From Alphaproteobacteria bacterium (GTDB lineage: Bacteria > Pseudomonadota > Alphaproteobacteria > Geminicoccales > Geminicoccaceae): DNA of 64,000 bases. Both the position numbers and the translations under genes were made by a program. Location: contig JALUAG010000031.1 of the NCBI GenBank assembly GCA_027045875.1, forward strand, positions 1 through 64,000. Direction: 5' to 3'. Positions 23,946-35,202 of this stretch are shown here, one piece after another (the stretch's first letter is position 1; the number at the start of each line of letters is the position of its first letter). A model generated the notes under the pieces. That model saw only the letters and a list, made by a program, of their open reading frames with translations, was not told the origin of the DNA and searched no databases.

Positions 23946-25371
23946 GCATGCGGAACGAGAGGAGCGCCTGCGCCTCCGCGATGACCTCCGCGCAGCGCGC
24001 CGGATCCCCGGCGATGTCGGTGAGCCAGGCGGGGTCCCGTTCGAGGTCGTAACAGAGGGCCGGCAGGGCGGCGAAATGCACGTAGGCGCGCTTGCGCCCG
24101 AGCCGGACCATGAGGCAGCAGGCCTCGGGCGACAGGCCCAGGCGCTGCTCGAAGCGGCCTTCCTCGAGATCGCGGAAGTCGTGCTCGTAGACCGCCGCCT
24201 CGCGCCAGTCGGCGGGCCGCTCGCCGCGCAGGAAGGGGACGAGAGAGCGGCCGTCGCACTGAAGCGGCACCTCGATCCCGAGCCGCTCGAGGATGGTGGG
24301 CATGAGATCGACGTGCTCGGTGAAGGCCTCCACGCGGACACCGCGGGCGGCCTCGGGGGAGGGATCGCGGATGATCAGGGGCACGTGGAAGGCCTGTGGA
24401 AAGAAGCCGAGCTTGTTGAGCATCCAGTGATCGCCCAGCATGTCGCCATGGTCGGAGGCGAAGACGATCAGGGTGCGGTCCATCTCGCCCCGGGCGGCGA
24501 GACGTTCGAAGATCCTTCCCAGGTGATGGTCGAGCTCGGCGACGAGCCCGTAGTAGACGGCCCGGGCGCGGGCCAGCCTGTCCCCGTCGAGATCCCGCGG
24601 CTGGCCGAGATGGCGCGCGGTCCAGCCGCCGTACCCGAGCTCGAGATGGAGGCGCAGCCAGGGATGGGCCGCCGCCTCCTCGGCGAGGCTCGGCGCGCGT
24701 ACCGGCGGGGGCACGTCCTGCGGGGACACCGCCGCATGCCAGGGGGCCGCCGCGACGTAGGGGTGATGCGGCTTGATGTAGGAGAGATGGGCGAACCAGG
24801 GGGTTCCGGCCCGCCCTTCGAGCCATTCGAGGAAGCGGTCGGTCAGGAAGGCGGTCTCGCTGTCCTCGGCGCGGAAGGGGGCGGGCTCTCCGAGCGGCCG
24901 CTCGTAGAGATCCTCCTGCGTCACCGCGCCGTAGCCGCGCCGCCGCAGATGGTCGAGCCAGGGCGCCAGATCCTCGCCCATGAAGAGTTCGGCCCGGAAG
25001 CCGGGGGCGATGCCCTCGTAGGTGCGCAGCCGCGGATCGTCGGGATCGAGCCCGCGCGGATCGGCGCTGATGTCGGTATAGCCGAACAGCACCGGATCGT
25101 AGCCGGCCCGACGGGCCAGTTCGGCCACCGTGCGGTGGCGGGCGTCCAGGGGCGTGCCGTTGCTCACCGAGCGGTGATTGAACATGTAGAGCCCCGTATA
25201 GAGGCTGGCCCGGCTGGGACCGCAGGGGGTGGCCTGGCCGTAGTGCCGCAGGAACAGCGCCCCGTCGCGCGCGAGACGGTCGAGATTGGGCGTTTTGGTG
25301 CAGGGATGGCCGACCGCCGACAGGCAGTCGCCGCGCCACTGGTCGACGGTGATGAAGAGGAGGTTGGTCAT
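23872..25371 (-). CDS. Phosphonate monoester hydrolase/sulfatase (alkaline phosphatase superfamily)
   Basis: A 499-residue metal-dependent hydrolase. DQWRGDCLSAVGHPCTKTPNLDRL at the N-terminus gives the metal-binding Asp, and ATPCGPSRASLYTGLYMFNHRSV near residue 53 contains the CxPSR signature whose Cys becomes formylglycine. SDHGDMLGDH near residue 310 supplies further metal ligands. Overall it resembles rhizobial phosphonate monoester hydrolase more than classic arylsulfatases. No signal peptide is seen, so it is cytoplasmic. It needs a formylglycine-generating enzyme from elsewhere. The start at 25371 follows GAGG. Confidence 0.85.
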   Translation of the reverse strand: MTNLLFITVDQWRGDCLSAVGHPCTKTPNLDRLARDGALFLRHYGQATPCGPSRASLYTGLYMFNHRSVSNGTPLDARHRTVAELARRAGYDPVLFGYTDISADPRGLDPDDPRLRTYEGIAPGFRAELFMGEDLAPWLDHLRRRGYGAVTQEDLYERPLGEPAPFRAEDSETAFLTDRFLEWLEGRAGTPWFAHLSYIKPHHPYVAAAPWHAAVSPQDVPPPVRAPSLAEEAAAHPWLRLHLELGYGGWTARHLGQPRDLDGDRLARARAVYYGLVAELDHHLGRIFERLAARGEMDRTLIVFASDHGDMLGDHWMLNKLGFFPQAFHVPLIIRDPSPEAARGVRVEAFTEHVDLMPTILERLGIEVPLQCDGRSLVPFLRGERPADWREAAVYEHDFRDLEEGRFEQRLGLSPEACCLMVRLGRKRAYVHFAALPALCYDLERDPAWLTDIAGDPARCAEVIAEAQALLSFRMLRNERRLSGALLTPSGVRGRFDPH

Positions 25372-25452
25372 GCGCGCCTCGCCCCGTTCCGGCGGGGCGC
25401 CTCTAGGACCGGACCGTGGCGAGCGCAATAGGGTTGTCTGCCGAGAACTAGG

Positions 25453-26481
25453 ATGATATACCTAGTCATGTCATCGCAGACTGCCGGAGAACGGGCCGTG
25501 CTGTTCGTCACCAATCGCCGCCTCGAGGAAGGTCCCCGCTCGCGGCCGGGTCGCCGGGTGCGCTTCGATCTCTCCGATTCCGAGCCGTCCCCCTCGCTCT
25601 TCTTCTGCGAGCGGCGGGATGTGGAGGACTACGTCGAACTCACCTCGACCCCGTTCTTCAACCGCCTGCGACGGGGACCGCGGTCGCAGATCCTGTTCTA
25701 TCTGCACGGTTTCAACAGCCAGCCCGAGACGGACATCTTTCCGACCGCCTTGCGGCTGCAGGACCTGCTGGACGGGCTGACCGGCGCCCGCATCGAGGTG
25801 GTGCCGCTGATCTGGCCCTGCGACGACGATTTCGGCCTCCTCAAGGACTACTGGGACGACCAGGACGCGGCCGAGATGAGCGGTTTCGCCTTCGGCCGCG
25901 CGATCGGCAAGTTCCTCGACTGGCGGGACGCGCCCTCCGAAGATCCGCCCTGCCTCAAGCACGTCAATGTTCTCGCGCATTCCATGGGCAACCGGGTGCT
26001 GCGCTTTGCGCTCGGCAAATGGTCCCGGGACCGCGGCGCACCGCCGGCGCTCTTCCGCAACCTGTTCCTGATGGCCGCCGACATCGCCAACGAGAGCCTG
26101 GAGCCGGGAGAGCCGGGGCACGCCATCACCCGCGCCGCCCGCAACGTGCTCGTCTATCACGCCGACGACGACTTCGCCCTGCGCACCAGCAAGCTCGCCA
26201 ATCTGCGCCGCAAGGTGGTGACGCGGCGGCTCGGCCACACCGGCCCCGAGAACCCGGAGCGGACGCCGCGCAACGTGGTGGCCGTCGACTGCGATGCCGT
26301 CAACAACCGCTACGATCCCCTCGGTCACACCTATTTCCTGGACGACGGCGAGGGACGGCCGGGGCTCGTGCTCGCGCATGTCGCCGAGACCCTGACGACC
26401 GGGCGTCCGGCCGGTTTCGCCCCCGGCCAGCGCAGTCTGCGCCTGGCGGAGGAGCCGTCCTCGCTGGCCGCTGCCGCCTGA
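25453..26481 (+). CDS. Alpha/beta hydrolase of the DUF900 family
   Basis: A 342-residue cytoplasmic hydrolase. FYLHGFNSQPETDIFPTALRLQDLL near residue 80 is the oxyanion region, and VLAHSMGNRVLRFAL near 180 contains the nucleophilic Ser in an AHSMG version of GxSxG. A late HTYFLDDGEG may carry the catalytic His. The substrate is unknown. The start is uncertain: ATG 25453 has poor ribosome-binding context and a second ATG at 25468 is equally possible. The start region contains a CTAGG-ATGATATA-CCTAG palindrome that might be an operator. Confidence 0.8.
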   Translation: MIYLVMSSQTAGERAVLFVTNRRLEEGPRSRPGRRVRFDLSDSEPSPSLFFCERRDVEDYVELTSTPFFNRLRRGPRSQILFYLHGFNSQPETDIFPTALRLQDLLDGLTGARIEVVPLIWPCDDDFGLLKDYWDDQDAAEMSGFAFGRAIGKFLDWRDAPSEDPPCLKHVNVLAHSMGNRVLRFALGKWSRDRGAPPALFRNLFLMAADIANESLEPGEPGHAITRAARNVLVYHADDDFALRTSKLANLRRKVVTRRLGHTGPENPERTPRNVVAVDCDAVNNRYDPLGHTYFLDDGEGRPGLVLAHVAETLTTGRPAGFAPGQRSLRLAEEPSSLAAAA

Positions 26482-26569
26482 TCCCCGAGGGCGTGACACA
26501 GGATCCTTGATCCGGGCGCACCTTCCGCGTTAGCACAAGGACCAACCATTCCACCAAGGGAGGCCAGGG

Positions 26570-27853
<1,284 letters not shown>

Positions 27854-27861
27854 CGCGGCGG

Positions 27862-27892
27862 GGGCCGTCCCGCGTCCGGGGCGGCCCTTTCT
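27862..27892 (+). terminator. Intercistronic hairpin after the binding-protein gene (attenuator/stabiliser)
   Basis: GGGCCGTCCCG and CGGGGCGGCCC form an 11-bp stem (one U-G pair) with a 4-base loop, followed by a short TTTCT tail. It sits between the binding-protein gene and the first permease. Such hairpins let the binding protein be made in excess by partial termination or by protecting the upstream mRNA. Confidence 0.6.
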
Positions 27893-27910
27893 CCCTTCTC
27901 GGGACGGGCG

Positions 27911-28849
27911 ATGGCGGCAGCCACCGAGGCCGGCACGAACGAACCCGGGCCGCCGCCCCTGCGGCGGGGCTCGGCCCTCGCCCGCCAGCGGGTGCGTGCC
28001 GCCTGGCTCTTTCTCGCGCCGATGCTGCTGGTGCTGGCGCTGGTCGCCGGCTGGCCGCTCCTGCGCACCTTCTGGTTCGCCCTCACCGATGCCAGCCTCA
28101 CCGATCTCCGCAACTACGCCTTCGTCGGCCTGCTCAACTTCCGCTATCTGCTGACCGATCCCGACTGGTGGCTGGCGGTCCGCAACACCCTCGTCTTCAC
28201 CCTCGTCTCGGTCTCCCTGGAGACGGTGCTGGGGATGCTGATCGCCCTCGCCCTCCACGCCCGTTTCCGGGGCCGCGGCCTGCTGCGGGCGGCGGTCCTC
28301 GTGCCCTGGGCCATCCCGACCGTGGTCTCGGCCAAGATGTGGGCCTGGATGTTCAACGACGTGTTCGGCATCGTCAACGAACTCTTCCTGGCCGTCGGGT
28401 TCATTGACGCGCCCGTCGCCTGGACCGCCTCGCCCGACACGGCGATGGCCGCCATCATCGCCGTCGACGTCTGGAAGACCACGCCCTTCGTGGCGCTGCT
28501 GCTGCTGGCCGGCTTGCAGATGATCCCGGAGGAGATCTACGAGGCCGCCCGCATCGACGGGGTCAACCCCGTCAAGGTCTTCTTCCGCGTCACCCTGCCC
28601 CTCATACGGCCGGCGCTGGTGGTGGCCGTCGTCTTCCGTACCCTCGACGCGATGCGCATCTTCGATCTCGTCTACGTCATGACGGGCAACAATCGCACCA
28701 CCATGTCGATGTCCATCTACGCCCGCCAGCAGCTGGTCGATTTCCAGGACGTGGGCTACGGCTCCGCCGCCGCCGCCCTCCTGTTCGCCATCATCGCCAT
28801 GATGACCGTGCTCTATCTCATGGCCATGCGGTTCGGGCGCGAGGAGTAG
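27911..28849 (+). CDS. Sugar ABC transporter permease (MalF/ThuF-like)
   Basis: A 312-residue inner-membrane permease with about six transmembrane segments, the first near residues 40-60. The cytoplasmic EAA loop that contacts the ATPase reads [30 protein letters not shown] near residue 215. It lies 58 bases after the binding-protein gene, across the hairpin, and four bases before the second permease. Confidence 0.93.
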   Translation: MAAATEAGTNEPGPPPLRRGSALARQRVRAAWLFLAPMLLVLALVAGWPLLRTFWFALTDASLTDLRNYAFVGLLNFRYLLTDPDWWLAVRNTLVFTLVSVSLETVLGMLIALALHARFRGRGLLRAAVLVPWAIPTVVSAKMWAWMFNDVFGIVNELFLAVGFIDAPVAWTASPDTAMAAIIAVDVWKTTPFVALLLLAGLQMIPEEIYEAARIDGVNPVKVFFRVTLPLIRPALVVAVVFRTLDAMRIFDLVYVMTGNNRTTMSMSIYARQQLVDFQDVGYGSAAAALLFAIIAMMTVLYLMAMRFGREE

Positions 28850-28853
28850 GCGG

Positions 28854-29762
28854 ATGGGTCCCTGGGGATGGCTGGCGCTCGCTTCGCTGTTGCTGGCCGG
28901 TCTCCTGGCCGTCTCCGGGCGACTGCCCTGGCGCTGGCGCCGCCGGCTCGGCCGCCTCGGCTTCTGGCTGCTGCTGCTTCTCCTCTTCCTCTACACCGTG
29001 TTCCCCTTCTACTGGGCGGTGGTGTCCTCGCTGCGGACGGGATCCGCTCTCTTCTCCACCGAGCTCTGGCCGCGCGATCCCGCCTGGGACAACTATCTCT
29101 CCATCTTCCGCGAGCAGCCCTTCGCCCGTAACACCCTGAATTCGGTGCTGGTGGCGGTCTCCACCGTGGCCGTCTCCCTCGCCCTCTCGGTGGCCGCCGC
29201 CTATGCGCTGGGGCGGGTGTCCTTCCGCGGTCGCATGCCGCTTCTCTTCACCATCCTCGCGGTCTCCATGTTCCCGCAGATCGCGGTCCTCTCGGGCATG
29301 TTCGAGCTCGTGCGCGCCTTCGGTCTCTACAACCGCCTGGGATCGCTCACCCTGTCCTATCTCGTCTTCACCCTGCCGTTTTCGGTCTGGGTGCTCACGA
29401 GCTTCATGCGCGAGCTGCCGAAGGAGCTCGAGGAGGCGGCGATCGTCGACGGTGCCCGCCCGCTCGTGCTGGTGCTGCGCATCTTCCTGCCGCTCATGGC
29501 GCCGGCCATGGTGACCACCGGCCTGCTCGCCTTCATCGCCGCCTGGAACGAGTTCCTGTTCGCCCTCACCTTCACCCTCTCCACCGAGCAGCGCACGGTA
29601 CCGGTGGCGATCGCCCTCATCTCCGGCGCCAGCGCCTACGAGCTCCCCTGGGGCAACATCATGGCCGCCTCGGTGGTCGTGACCCTGCCGCTCATTCTGC
29701 TCGTGCTTATCTTCCAGCGCCGCATCGTCGCCGGTCTCACCGCCGGCGCGGTCAAGGGCTGA
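28854..29762 (+). CDS. Sugar ABC transporter permease (MalG/ThuG-like)
   Basis: A 302-residue inner-membrane permease, partner of the preceding one. It has an additional N-terminal hydrophobic segment (residues about 5-20), then six transmembrane helices. The EAA loop is [27 protein letters not shown] near residue 195. It is followed four bases later by the alpha-glucosidase gene, indicating one transcript. Confidence 0.93.
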   Translation: MGPWGWLALASLLLAGLLAVSGRLPWRWRRRLGRLGFWLLLLLLFLYTVFPFYWAVVSSLRTGSALFSTELWPRDPAWDNYLSIFREQPFARNTLNSVLVAVSTVAVSLALSVAAAYALGRVSFRGRMPLLFTILAVSMFPQIAVLSGMFELVRAFGLYNRLGSLTLSYLVFTLPFSVWVLTSFMRELPKELEEAAIVDGARPLVLVLRIFLPLMAPAMVTTGLLAFIAAWNEFLFALTFTLSTEQRTVPVAIALISGASAYELPWGNIMAASVVVTLPLILLVLIFQRRIVAGLTAGAVKG

Positions 29763-29766
29763 AGGC

Positions 29767-31419
29767 ATGGGGGCCACCGGGCGGCTTCCCCGGGCCGAGC
29801 GGCTGCCGCCGCGGCGCGATCGCTGGTGGCGGGGTGCCGTCCTTTACCAGATCTGGCCGCGCAGCTTCGCCGACGGCAACGGCGACGGGATCGGCGATCT
29901 CCGCGGTATCGGGGAACGGCTCGATCATCTCGCCCGTCTCGGCGTGGACGCCGTCTGGATCTCGCCCTTCTACGAGAGCCCGATGCGGGATTTCGGCTAC
30001 GACATCGCCGATCACCGCGCGGTCGATCCCCAGTTCGGCACCCTCGAGGATTTCGACCGGCTCCTGGCCCGGGCGCATGCGCTCGGCCTCAGGGTGCTCG
30101 TGGATTTCGTGCCCTCCCACACCTCCGACCGCCACCCCTGGTTCCTCGAATCCCGCGAGGACCGGGGAAATCCGCGCGCCGACTGGTACGTCTGGGCGGA
30201 CCCCCGGCCCGACGGCACCCCGCCCAACAACTGGCTGTCGGTGTTCGGCGGCTCCGCCTGGCAGTGGGAACCCCGCCGCGGCCAGTACTATCTGCACAAT
30301 TTCCTGAAGGAGCAGCCGGATCTCGATCTGCACCGGCCCGAGGTGCGAGAGGCCCTTCTCGATGTCGCCCGCTTCTGGCTGGAGCGCGGGGTCGACGGCT
30401 TCCGCCTCGATGCCGTCGAGTTCGCGTTCCACGATCCGAGGCTGCGCAACAATCCGCCGCGGCGGGAAGGGCCGGCGCCGGGCGGTGCCGCCCCGGACTC
30501 CCCCTGGGCCATGCAGCGGCACCGGTTCGACAAGGGGCGGGCCGAGCTCAACGCCCTGTTCCTCCAGCCCCTGTGGCGCCTGACCGAGGCCTACGGCGGT
30601 CGGGTGCTGCTGGGCGAGGTCACCGGCGAGCATGCCCGCGCCCGCATCGCCCGCCACACCAACGGCGGCGGTCTCGACATGGCCTACGGCTTCGATCTCC
30701 TGACCGGGGAGATCACCGCGTCCCGTGTCCGCGAGGCGGTGGAGGGCATGCAGGCCCGCATCGGCGGCGGATGGATGTGCTGGGCCTTCTCCAATCACGA
30801 CGTGCGACGGGCGCCGAGCCGTCTTCCCGTCGCCGATCCGCCGGATGCCGCCCGGCTGCTGCTGCCGGTCCTCCTCTGCTGCCTTCCCGGTTCCCCCTGT
30901 CTCTACCAGGGGGACGAGCTCGGCCTCGAGGAGGCGGAGCTTTCCTTCGAGGATCTGCGGGATCCCTTCGGCATCGCCTTCTGGCCGCGTTTTCCCGGCC
31001 GCGACGGCTGCCGCATGCCGATGCCCTGGAAGGCCGGGGCGCCGCACGGCGGCTTCTCCGAAACGACGCCCTGGATTCCCTTTCACGAGCCCCATCGCCG
31101 GCGGGCCGCCGACCGGCAGTACGCGGAACCGGGGTCGATCTACCGGCGGCTCGCCGCGTTCCTCGCCTTCCGCCGCACGCAACCGGCGCTGCGCGAGGGG
31201 GACATCCGCTTTCTGGACCCCACCGGGCCGCTGCTCGCCTTCGAGCGCCGCCGGTCGGAGAGCCGGATCCTCTGCGTCTTCGATCTCGGCGGTGAGGGCG
31301 GCAGCTTCCGTCCCGCCGCGAGGCCGCGGCCGCTCCTGTCCTCGGCCGCCGGCGTCTCGGGCACCAGGATCGAGCTCGCGCCCTGGGGGTTCCTGCTGGC
31401 AGAGCCGGGGGAGGGCTGA
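29767..31419 (+). CDS. GH13 alpha-glucosidase
   Basis: A 550-residue glycoside hydrolase that splits imported alpha-glucosides in the cytoplasm; no signal peptide is present. GH13 regions are DFVPSHTSDRHPWF (region I), GFRLDAVEFAFHD with the nucleophile Asp near residue 220, LLGEVTGEH with the acid/base Glu near 285, and FSNHDVRRAP with the transition-state Asp near 345. It resembles the AglA/oligo-1,6-glucosidase group. Sandwiched between permease and ATPase genes, it links uptake directly to hydrolysis. Confidence 0.93.
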   Translation: MGATGRLPRAERLPPRRDRWWRGAVLYQIWPRSFADGNGDGIGDLRGIGERLDHLARLGVDAVWISPFYESPMRDFGYDIADHRAVDPQFGTLEDFDRLLARAHALGLRVLVDFVPSHTSDRHPWFLESREDRGNPRADWYVWADPRPDGTPPNNWLSVFGGSAWQWEPRRGQYYLHNFLKEQPDLDLHRPEVREALLDVARFWLERGVDGFRLDAVEFAFHDPRLRNNPPRREGPAPGGAAPDSPWAMQRHRFDKGRAELNALFLQPLWRLTEAYGGRVLLGEVTGEHARARIARHTNGGGLDMAYGFDLLTGEITASRVREAVEGMQARIGGGWMCWAFSNHDVRRAPSRLPVADPPDAARLLLPVLLCCLPGSPCLYQGDELGLEEAELSFEDLRDPFGIAFWPRFPGRDGCRMPMPWKAGAPHGGFSETTPWIPFHEPHRRRAADRQYAEPGSIYRRLAAFLAFRRTQPALREGDIRFLDPTGPLLAFERRRSESRILCVFDLGGEGGSFRPAARPRPLLSSAAGVSGTRIELAPWGFLLAEPGEG

Positions 31420-31423
31420 ACCC

Positions 31424-32515
31424 GTGGCCACCGTCCGTCTCGAAGGGGTGTGGAAGGCGTTCGGTACCAACATGGTGATCCGGGGCGTCGATCTCGCCGT
31501 CGAGCACGGCGAGTTCGTCGTCTTCGTCGGCCCCTCGGGCTGCGGCAAGTCCACCCTGCTGCGTCTGATCGCGGGGCTCGAGGAGGTCACCCGCGGCACC
31601 GTCCGCATCGGCGAGCGCGACGTCACCGAGCTTCCGCCCTACGAGCGCGGCATCGCCATGGTCTTCCAGTCCTACGCCCTCTATCCGCACATGACGGTCT
31701 ACGACAACATGGCCTTCGGCCTGCGCCTCGCGAAGGCGGACCGGGCCGCGGTGGATGCCCGGGTACGGGAGGCCGCCCGCATCCTCCGCATCGAGGAGCT
31801 GCTCGACCGCAAGCCCCGCCAGCTCTCGGGCGGCCAGCGCCAGCGGGTGGCCATCGGCCGCGCCATCACCCGCGATCCCGAGGTGTTTCTGTTCGACGAA
31901 CCGCTGTCCAACCTCGATGCGGCGCTCCGGGTGCAGATGCGCATCGAGATCGCGAGACTCCATCGCCAGCTCGGCGCCACCATGGTCTACGTCACCCACG
32001 ACCAGGTGGAGGCGATGACCCTCGCCGATCGCATCGCCGTGCTCGACGCCGGCATCGTGCGCCAGTTCGCGGCCCCCCTCCATCTCTACCACCACCCGGC
32101 CGACCGCTTCGTCGCCACCTTCATCGGCTCGCCCAGGATGAATCTGCTGTCCTGCCGGGTGGTCGGCGAGGGGGAGTCCGGGCTGCGGGTGGAGATTGCC
32201 GAAGGGGCGGTTCTGGCCACCACCACCCGGGTCGAAGGGAGCGCGGAGATCGTCGAGATCGGCCTGCGGCCCGAGCATCTTTCCTGCGGTGGCGGAGGCG
32301 ATGCCGAGCTCGCGGGGGAGGTGGTGGCGGTGGAGCGTCTCGGCGGCGAGAGTTTCGTCCACCTGGTCCTTCCGCAAGGGGAGAGCGTGGTGGCCAAGGC
32401 GCCCGGCGGCATCGAGGCCCGGCCGGGAAGCGGCATGCGGATCGGCATCCCGGCCGGTGCCGCCTATCTGTTCGACCGGGACGGCCGCTGCCTCCCGCGG
32501 CCGGCGTTCGAGTGA
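31424..32515 (+). CDS. Sugar ABC transporter ATP-binding protein (MalK/UgpC-like)
   Basis: A 363-residue ATPase of the CUT1 importer. It has Walker A GPSGCGKST near residue 37, Q-loop VFQSYALYPHMTV, signature LSGGQRQRVAIGRA near 133, Walker B VFLFDEPLSNLDA, and a C-terminal TOBE regulatory domain (residues about 240-363) typical of MalK. GTG at 31424 is chosen with GGGGAGGG upstream, five bases after the glucosidase gene ends. It closes the operon that starts at 26570. Confidence 0.94.
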   Translation: MATVRLEGVWKAFGTNMVIRGVDLAVEHGEFVVFVGPSGCGKSTLLRLIAGLEEVTRGTVRIGERDVTELPPYERGIAMVFQSYALYPHMTVYDNMAFGLRLAKADRAAVDARVREAARILRIEELLDRKPRQLSGGQRQRVAIGRAITRDPEVFLFDEPLSNLDAALRVQMRIEIARLHRQLGATMVYVTHDQVEAMTLADRIAVLDAGIVRQFAAPLHLYHHPADRFVATFIGSPRMNLLSCRVVGEGESGLRVEIAEGAVLATTTRVEGSAEIVEIGLRPEHLSCGGGGDAELAGEVVAVERLGGESFVHLVLPQGESVVAKAPGGIEARPGSGMRIGIPAGAAYLFDRDGRCLPRPAFE

Positions 32516-32589
32516 GGGCGGGATCGCCGCCCCTGCCGCCGGCCCGGCCGGCGTGCTAGAAGCGGGTGCACACGGCGGGGAGACGAGCG

Positions 32590-33984
32590 ATGGTGGCGGA
32601 CATCTCGGCGGTCCTGCGATGGATCGATGCCCATTTCGACGACAGCGTGGCACGGCTCCGGGACTTCCTGCGGATCCCGAGCGTGGGCGCCGATCCCGCC
32701 CATGACGCCGATACCCGGCGCGCCGCCGAATGGCTCGTGACCGAGCTCCGTGGCATCGGCATCGAGGCCGCGCTGCACGACACCCCGGGCCATCCCATGG
32801 TGGTGGGACGTGTCGAGGAGGGCAGGGGACCGCGCATTCTCTACTACGGCCACTACGACGTGCAGCCGCCGGATCCGCTGGAGCTCTGGCAATCACCGCC
32901 CTTCGAGCCGGTCGTCGTCGAGGGGCCGCACGGTCCGCGCATCGTCGCCCGCGGTGCGGTGGACGACAAGGGCCAGCTGCTGACGATCCTCGAGGCGCTG
33001 CGCGCCTGGAAGGCGGTGCACGGCGCCCTGCCGGTACCGGTGACGGTCTTCGTCGAGGGCGAGGAGGAGAGCTCCAGCACCAACCTCGAACCCTTCATGG
33101 AGGACCACCGGGGGCTGCTCGCCGCCGATGTGGTGGTGGTCTCCGACACCCTCATGCCGGGCATCGACCAGCCGGCGATCACCACCCGGCTGCGCGGCAT
33201 GGTCTACGCCGAGGTGACGGTGGGCGGTCCCGCGCAGGACCTCCATTCGGGGATGTTCGGCGGCGCGGTCGTCAATCCGATCCATGTGCTGGCGGCGCTG
33301 GTCGCGGGACTTCACGACGACCGCGGTCGGGTCACGGTCGAGGGCTTCTACGATCGCGTGCAACCCCTTCCGCCGGAGGAGCAGCGTTCCTGGCGGGAGC
33401 TCGGCCTCGACGAGGGGGCGATCCTCGCCGCCGCCGGCGTCGACCGCTCGGTGGGCGAGGAGGGCTATTCGGTGATCGAGCGCATCTGGGGTCGGCCCTG
33501 CCTCGACGTGAACGGCATCTGGGGCGGCTACACGGGCGAGGGCGCCAAGACGGTGATCCCGGCCGAGGCCCATGCGAAGCTGAGCTGCCGGCTGGTGCCC
33601 GACCAGCGCCCGGCCGAGATCTTCACCGCCCTGCGCCGGCATTTCGAGGCGCGGCTGCCCGAGGGATGCCGCATCGGCATGCGCGAGCTCGGCCGCGGCG
33701 ATCCCGTGTGCGTGCCGACCGATTCCCCCCATCTGCGGGCGGCCCGCGACGCGCTCCGGGAGGCATTCGGGCGCGAGGCGGCGCTCATCGGCTGCGGCGG
33801 CTCGATCCCGGTGGTCGCCTCCTTCCGGCGGATCCTCGGCCTCGACACCATTCTCATGGGGTTCGGCCTCGACGACGATCGCATGCACGGGCCGAACGAG
33901 AAGTTCGAGCTCCGCTGCTTCGAACGCGGCATCAAGTCCCACGCCCTGCTGCTCGCGCGGATGGCGGAGCTCGCCGGCGGCTAG
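32590..33984 (+). CDS. M20 family metallopeptidase (dipeptidase-like)
   Basis: A 464-residue zinc peptidase. Metal and catalytic residues appear in YYGHYDVQPPDPLELW (His and Asp near residue 80), ARGAVDDKGQ (bridging Asp), EGEEESSS (catalytic Glu-Glu pair near 155), and HGPNEKF at the C-terminus. The dimerisation domain includes QDLHSGMFGGAVVNP. It belongs to the carnosinase/CNDP-like group, cleaving dipeptides. The start at 32590 has GGGGAG upstream. It is convergent with ychF, ten bases apart. Confidence 0.9.
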   Translation: MVADISAVLRWIDAHFDDSVARLRDFLRIPSVGADPAHDADTRRAAEWLVTELRGIGIEAALHDTPGHPMVVGRVEEGRGPRILYYGHYDVQPPDPLELWQSPPFEPVVVEGPHGPRIVARGAVDDKGQLLTILEALRAWKAVHGALPVPVTVFVEGEEESSSTNLEPFMEDHRGLLAADVVVVSDTLMPGIDQPAITTRLRGMVYAEVTVGGPAQDLHSGMFGGAVVNPIHVLAALVAGLHDDRGRVTVEGFYDRVQPLPPEEQRSWRELGLDEGAILAAAGVDRSVGEEGYSVIERIWGRPCLDVNGIWGGYTGEGAKTVIPAEAHAKLSCRLVPDQRPAEIFTALRRHFEARLPEGCRIGMRELGRGDPVCVPTDSPHLRAARDALREAFGREAALIGCGGSIPVVASFRRILGLDTILMGFGLDDDRMHGPNEKFELRCFERGIKSHALLLARMAELAGG

Positions 33985-33994
33985 GGGCCGTCCG

Positions 33995-35092
33995 TCAGAC
34001 GTTGAAGCGGAACAGGCAGACGTCGCCGTCGCGGATCACGTAGTCGCGGCCCTCGAGGCGCATGCGCCCCCGTTCCTTGGCCCCCTGCTCGCCACCGCAG
34101 GCGACGTAGTCCTCGAAGGCGATCACCTCGACGCAGATGAAGCCGCGCTGGAAGTCGCTGTGGATGACGCCGGCCGCCTCCGGCGCGGTGGCGCCGCGCC
34201 GAACCGTCCAGGCCCGGGCCTCCTTGGGGCCGGCGGTGAAGAAGGTGAGGAGATCGAGCAGCGCGTAACCGGCCCGGATCAGCCGGTGCAGGCCCGGCTC
34301 CTCGAGACCGATCGCCCGCAGATAGTCGGCCCGCTCCTCCGCGCCCAGCTCGGCCAGCTCCGCCTCGATGCCGGCGGCCAGCACCACGCAGCCCGCCCCC
34401 TCCCGGGCCGCCATCTCGGCGACGCGGCGGCTGAGCGCATTGCCGGTGGCGGCCGAATGCTCGTCGACGTTGCAGACGTAGAGCACGGGTTTGGCGGTCA
34501 GCAGGTGGAAGCCGGCGAGGAGCGTCCGTTCCTCCGGCGACAGGGAAAGCCGTCGCGCGGGCGTGCCCTCGGCCATCGCCGGCAGCACCCGCTCCAGCAG
34601 CGCGAGGCGTCGCTTCGCCTCCTTGTCCTGGGCCCGCGCGCGCTTGACGAGTCCTTCCTTCTGCCGCTCGAGGCTGTCGATGTCGGCCAGCAGCAGCTCG
34701 GTCTCGACGAGCTCGGCATCGCGCAGGGGATCGACGCCGCCCTCGACATGGGCGATGTCGTCGTCCTCGAAGCAGCGCAGGAGATGGAGGATCGCGTCCA
34801 CCTCGCGGATGGCGGCGAGGAAGCGGTTGCCCAGCCCCTCTCCCTTGGAGGCGCCCTTCACCAGCCCCGCGATGTCGCGGATCTCGATCTGGGTCGGGAT
34901 GGTGCGGGCGGAGCCGGCGAGCGCGGCCAGCTCGGCGAGGCGGGGATCGGGCACCGGTACGCGGCCGACGTTGGGTTCGATGGTGCAGAAGGGATAGTTG
35001 GCGGCGGCCGCCGCCGCCGAGCTCGTGAGGGCGTTGAAGAGGGTGGACTTGCCGACGTTCGGCAGTCCGACGATGCCGCAACGGAAACCCAT
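33995..35092 (-). CDS. ychF: Redox-regulated ribosome-associated ATPase YchF/OLA1
   Basis: A 365-residue P-loop ATPase of the Obg group. Opening MGFRCGIVGLPNVGKSTLFNAL gives the G1 motif, IRDIAGLVKGASKGEGLGN the G3 region, and YVCNVDE replaces the GTP-specific NKxD, which explains ATP preference. A C-terminal TGS domain (FFTAGPKEARAWTVRRGATAPEAAGVIH) is complete. The start at 35092 gives the canonical N-terminus. It is divergent from ppk2, 110 bases apart. Confidence 0.96.
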   Translation of the reverse strand: MGFRCGIVGLPNVGKSTLFNALTSSAAAAAANYPFCTIEPNVGRVPVPDPRLAELAALAGSARTIPTQIEIRDIAGLVKGASKGEGLGNRFLAAIREVDAILHLLRCFEDDDIAHVEGGVDPLRDAELVETELLLADIDSLERQKEGLVKRARAQDKEAKRRLALLERVLPAMAEGTPARRLSLSPEERTLLAGFHLLTAKPVLYVCNVDEHSAATGNALSRRVAEMAAREGAGCVVLAAGIEAELAELGAEERADYLRAIGLEEPGLHRLIRAGYALLDLLTFFTAGPKEARAWTVRRGATAPEAAGVIHSDFQRGFICVEVIAFEDYVACGGEQGAKERGRMRLEGRDYVIRDGDVCLFRFNV

Positions 35093-35202
35093 GAAGCTGC
35101 CTTTTTCCCGGAAAAGTGTCGCAGCAGGCGGCGGTCTTCTGGCCAAACCGGCAGGAGTTGGCAAGATGCCGTGAACGCGGCCACAGCCCGATCGGATCGA
35201 AC

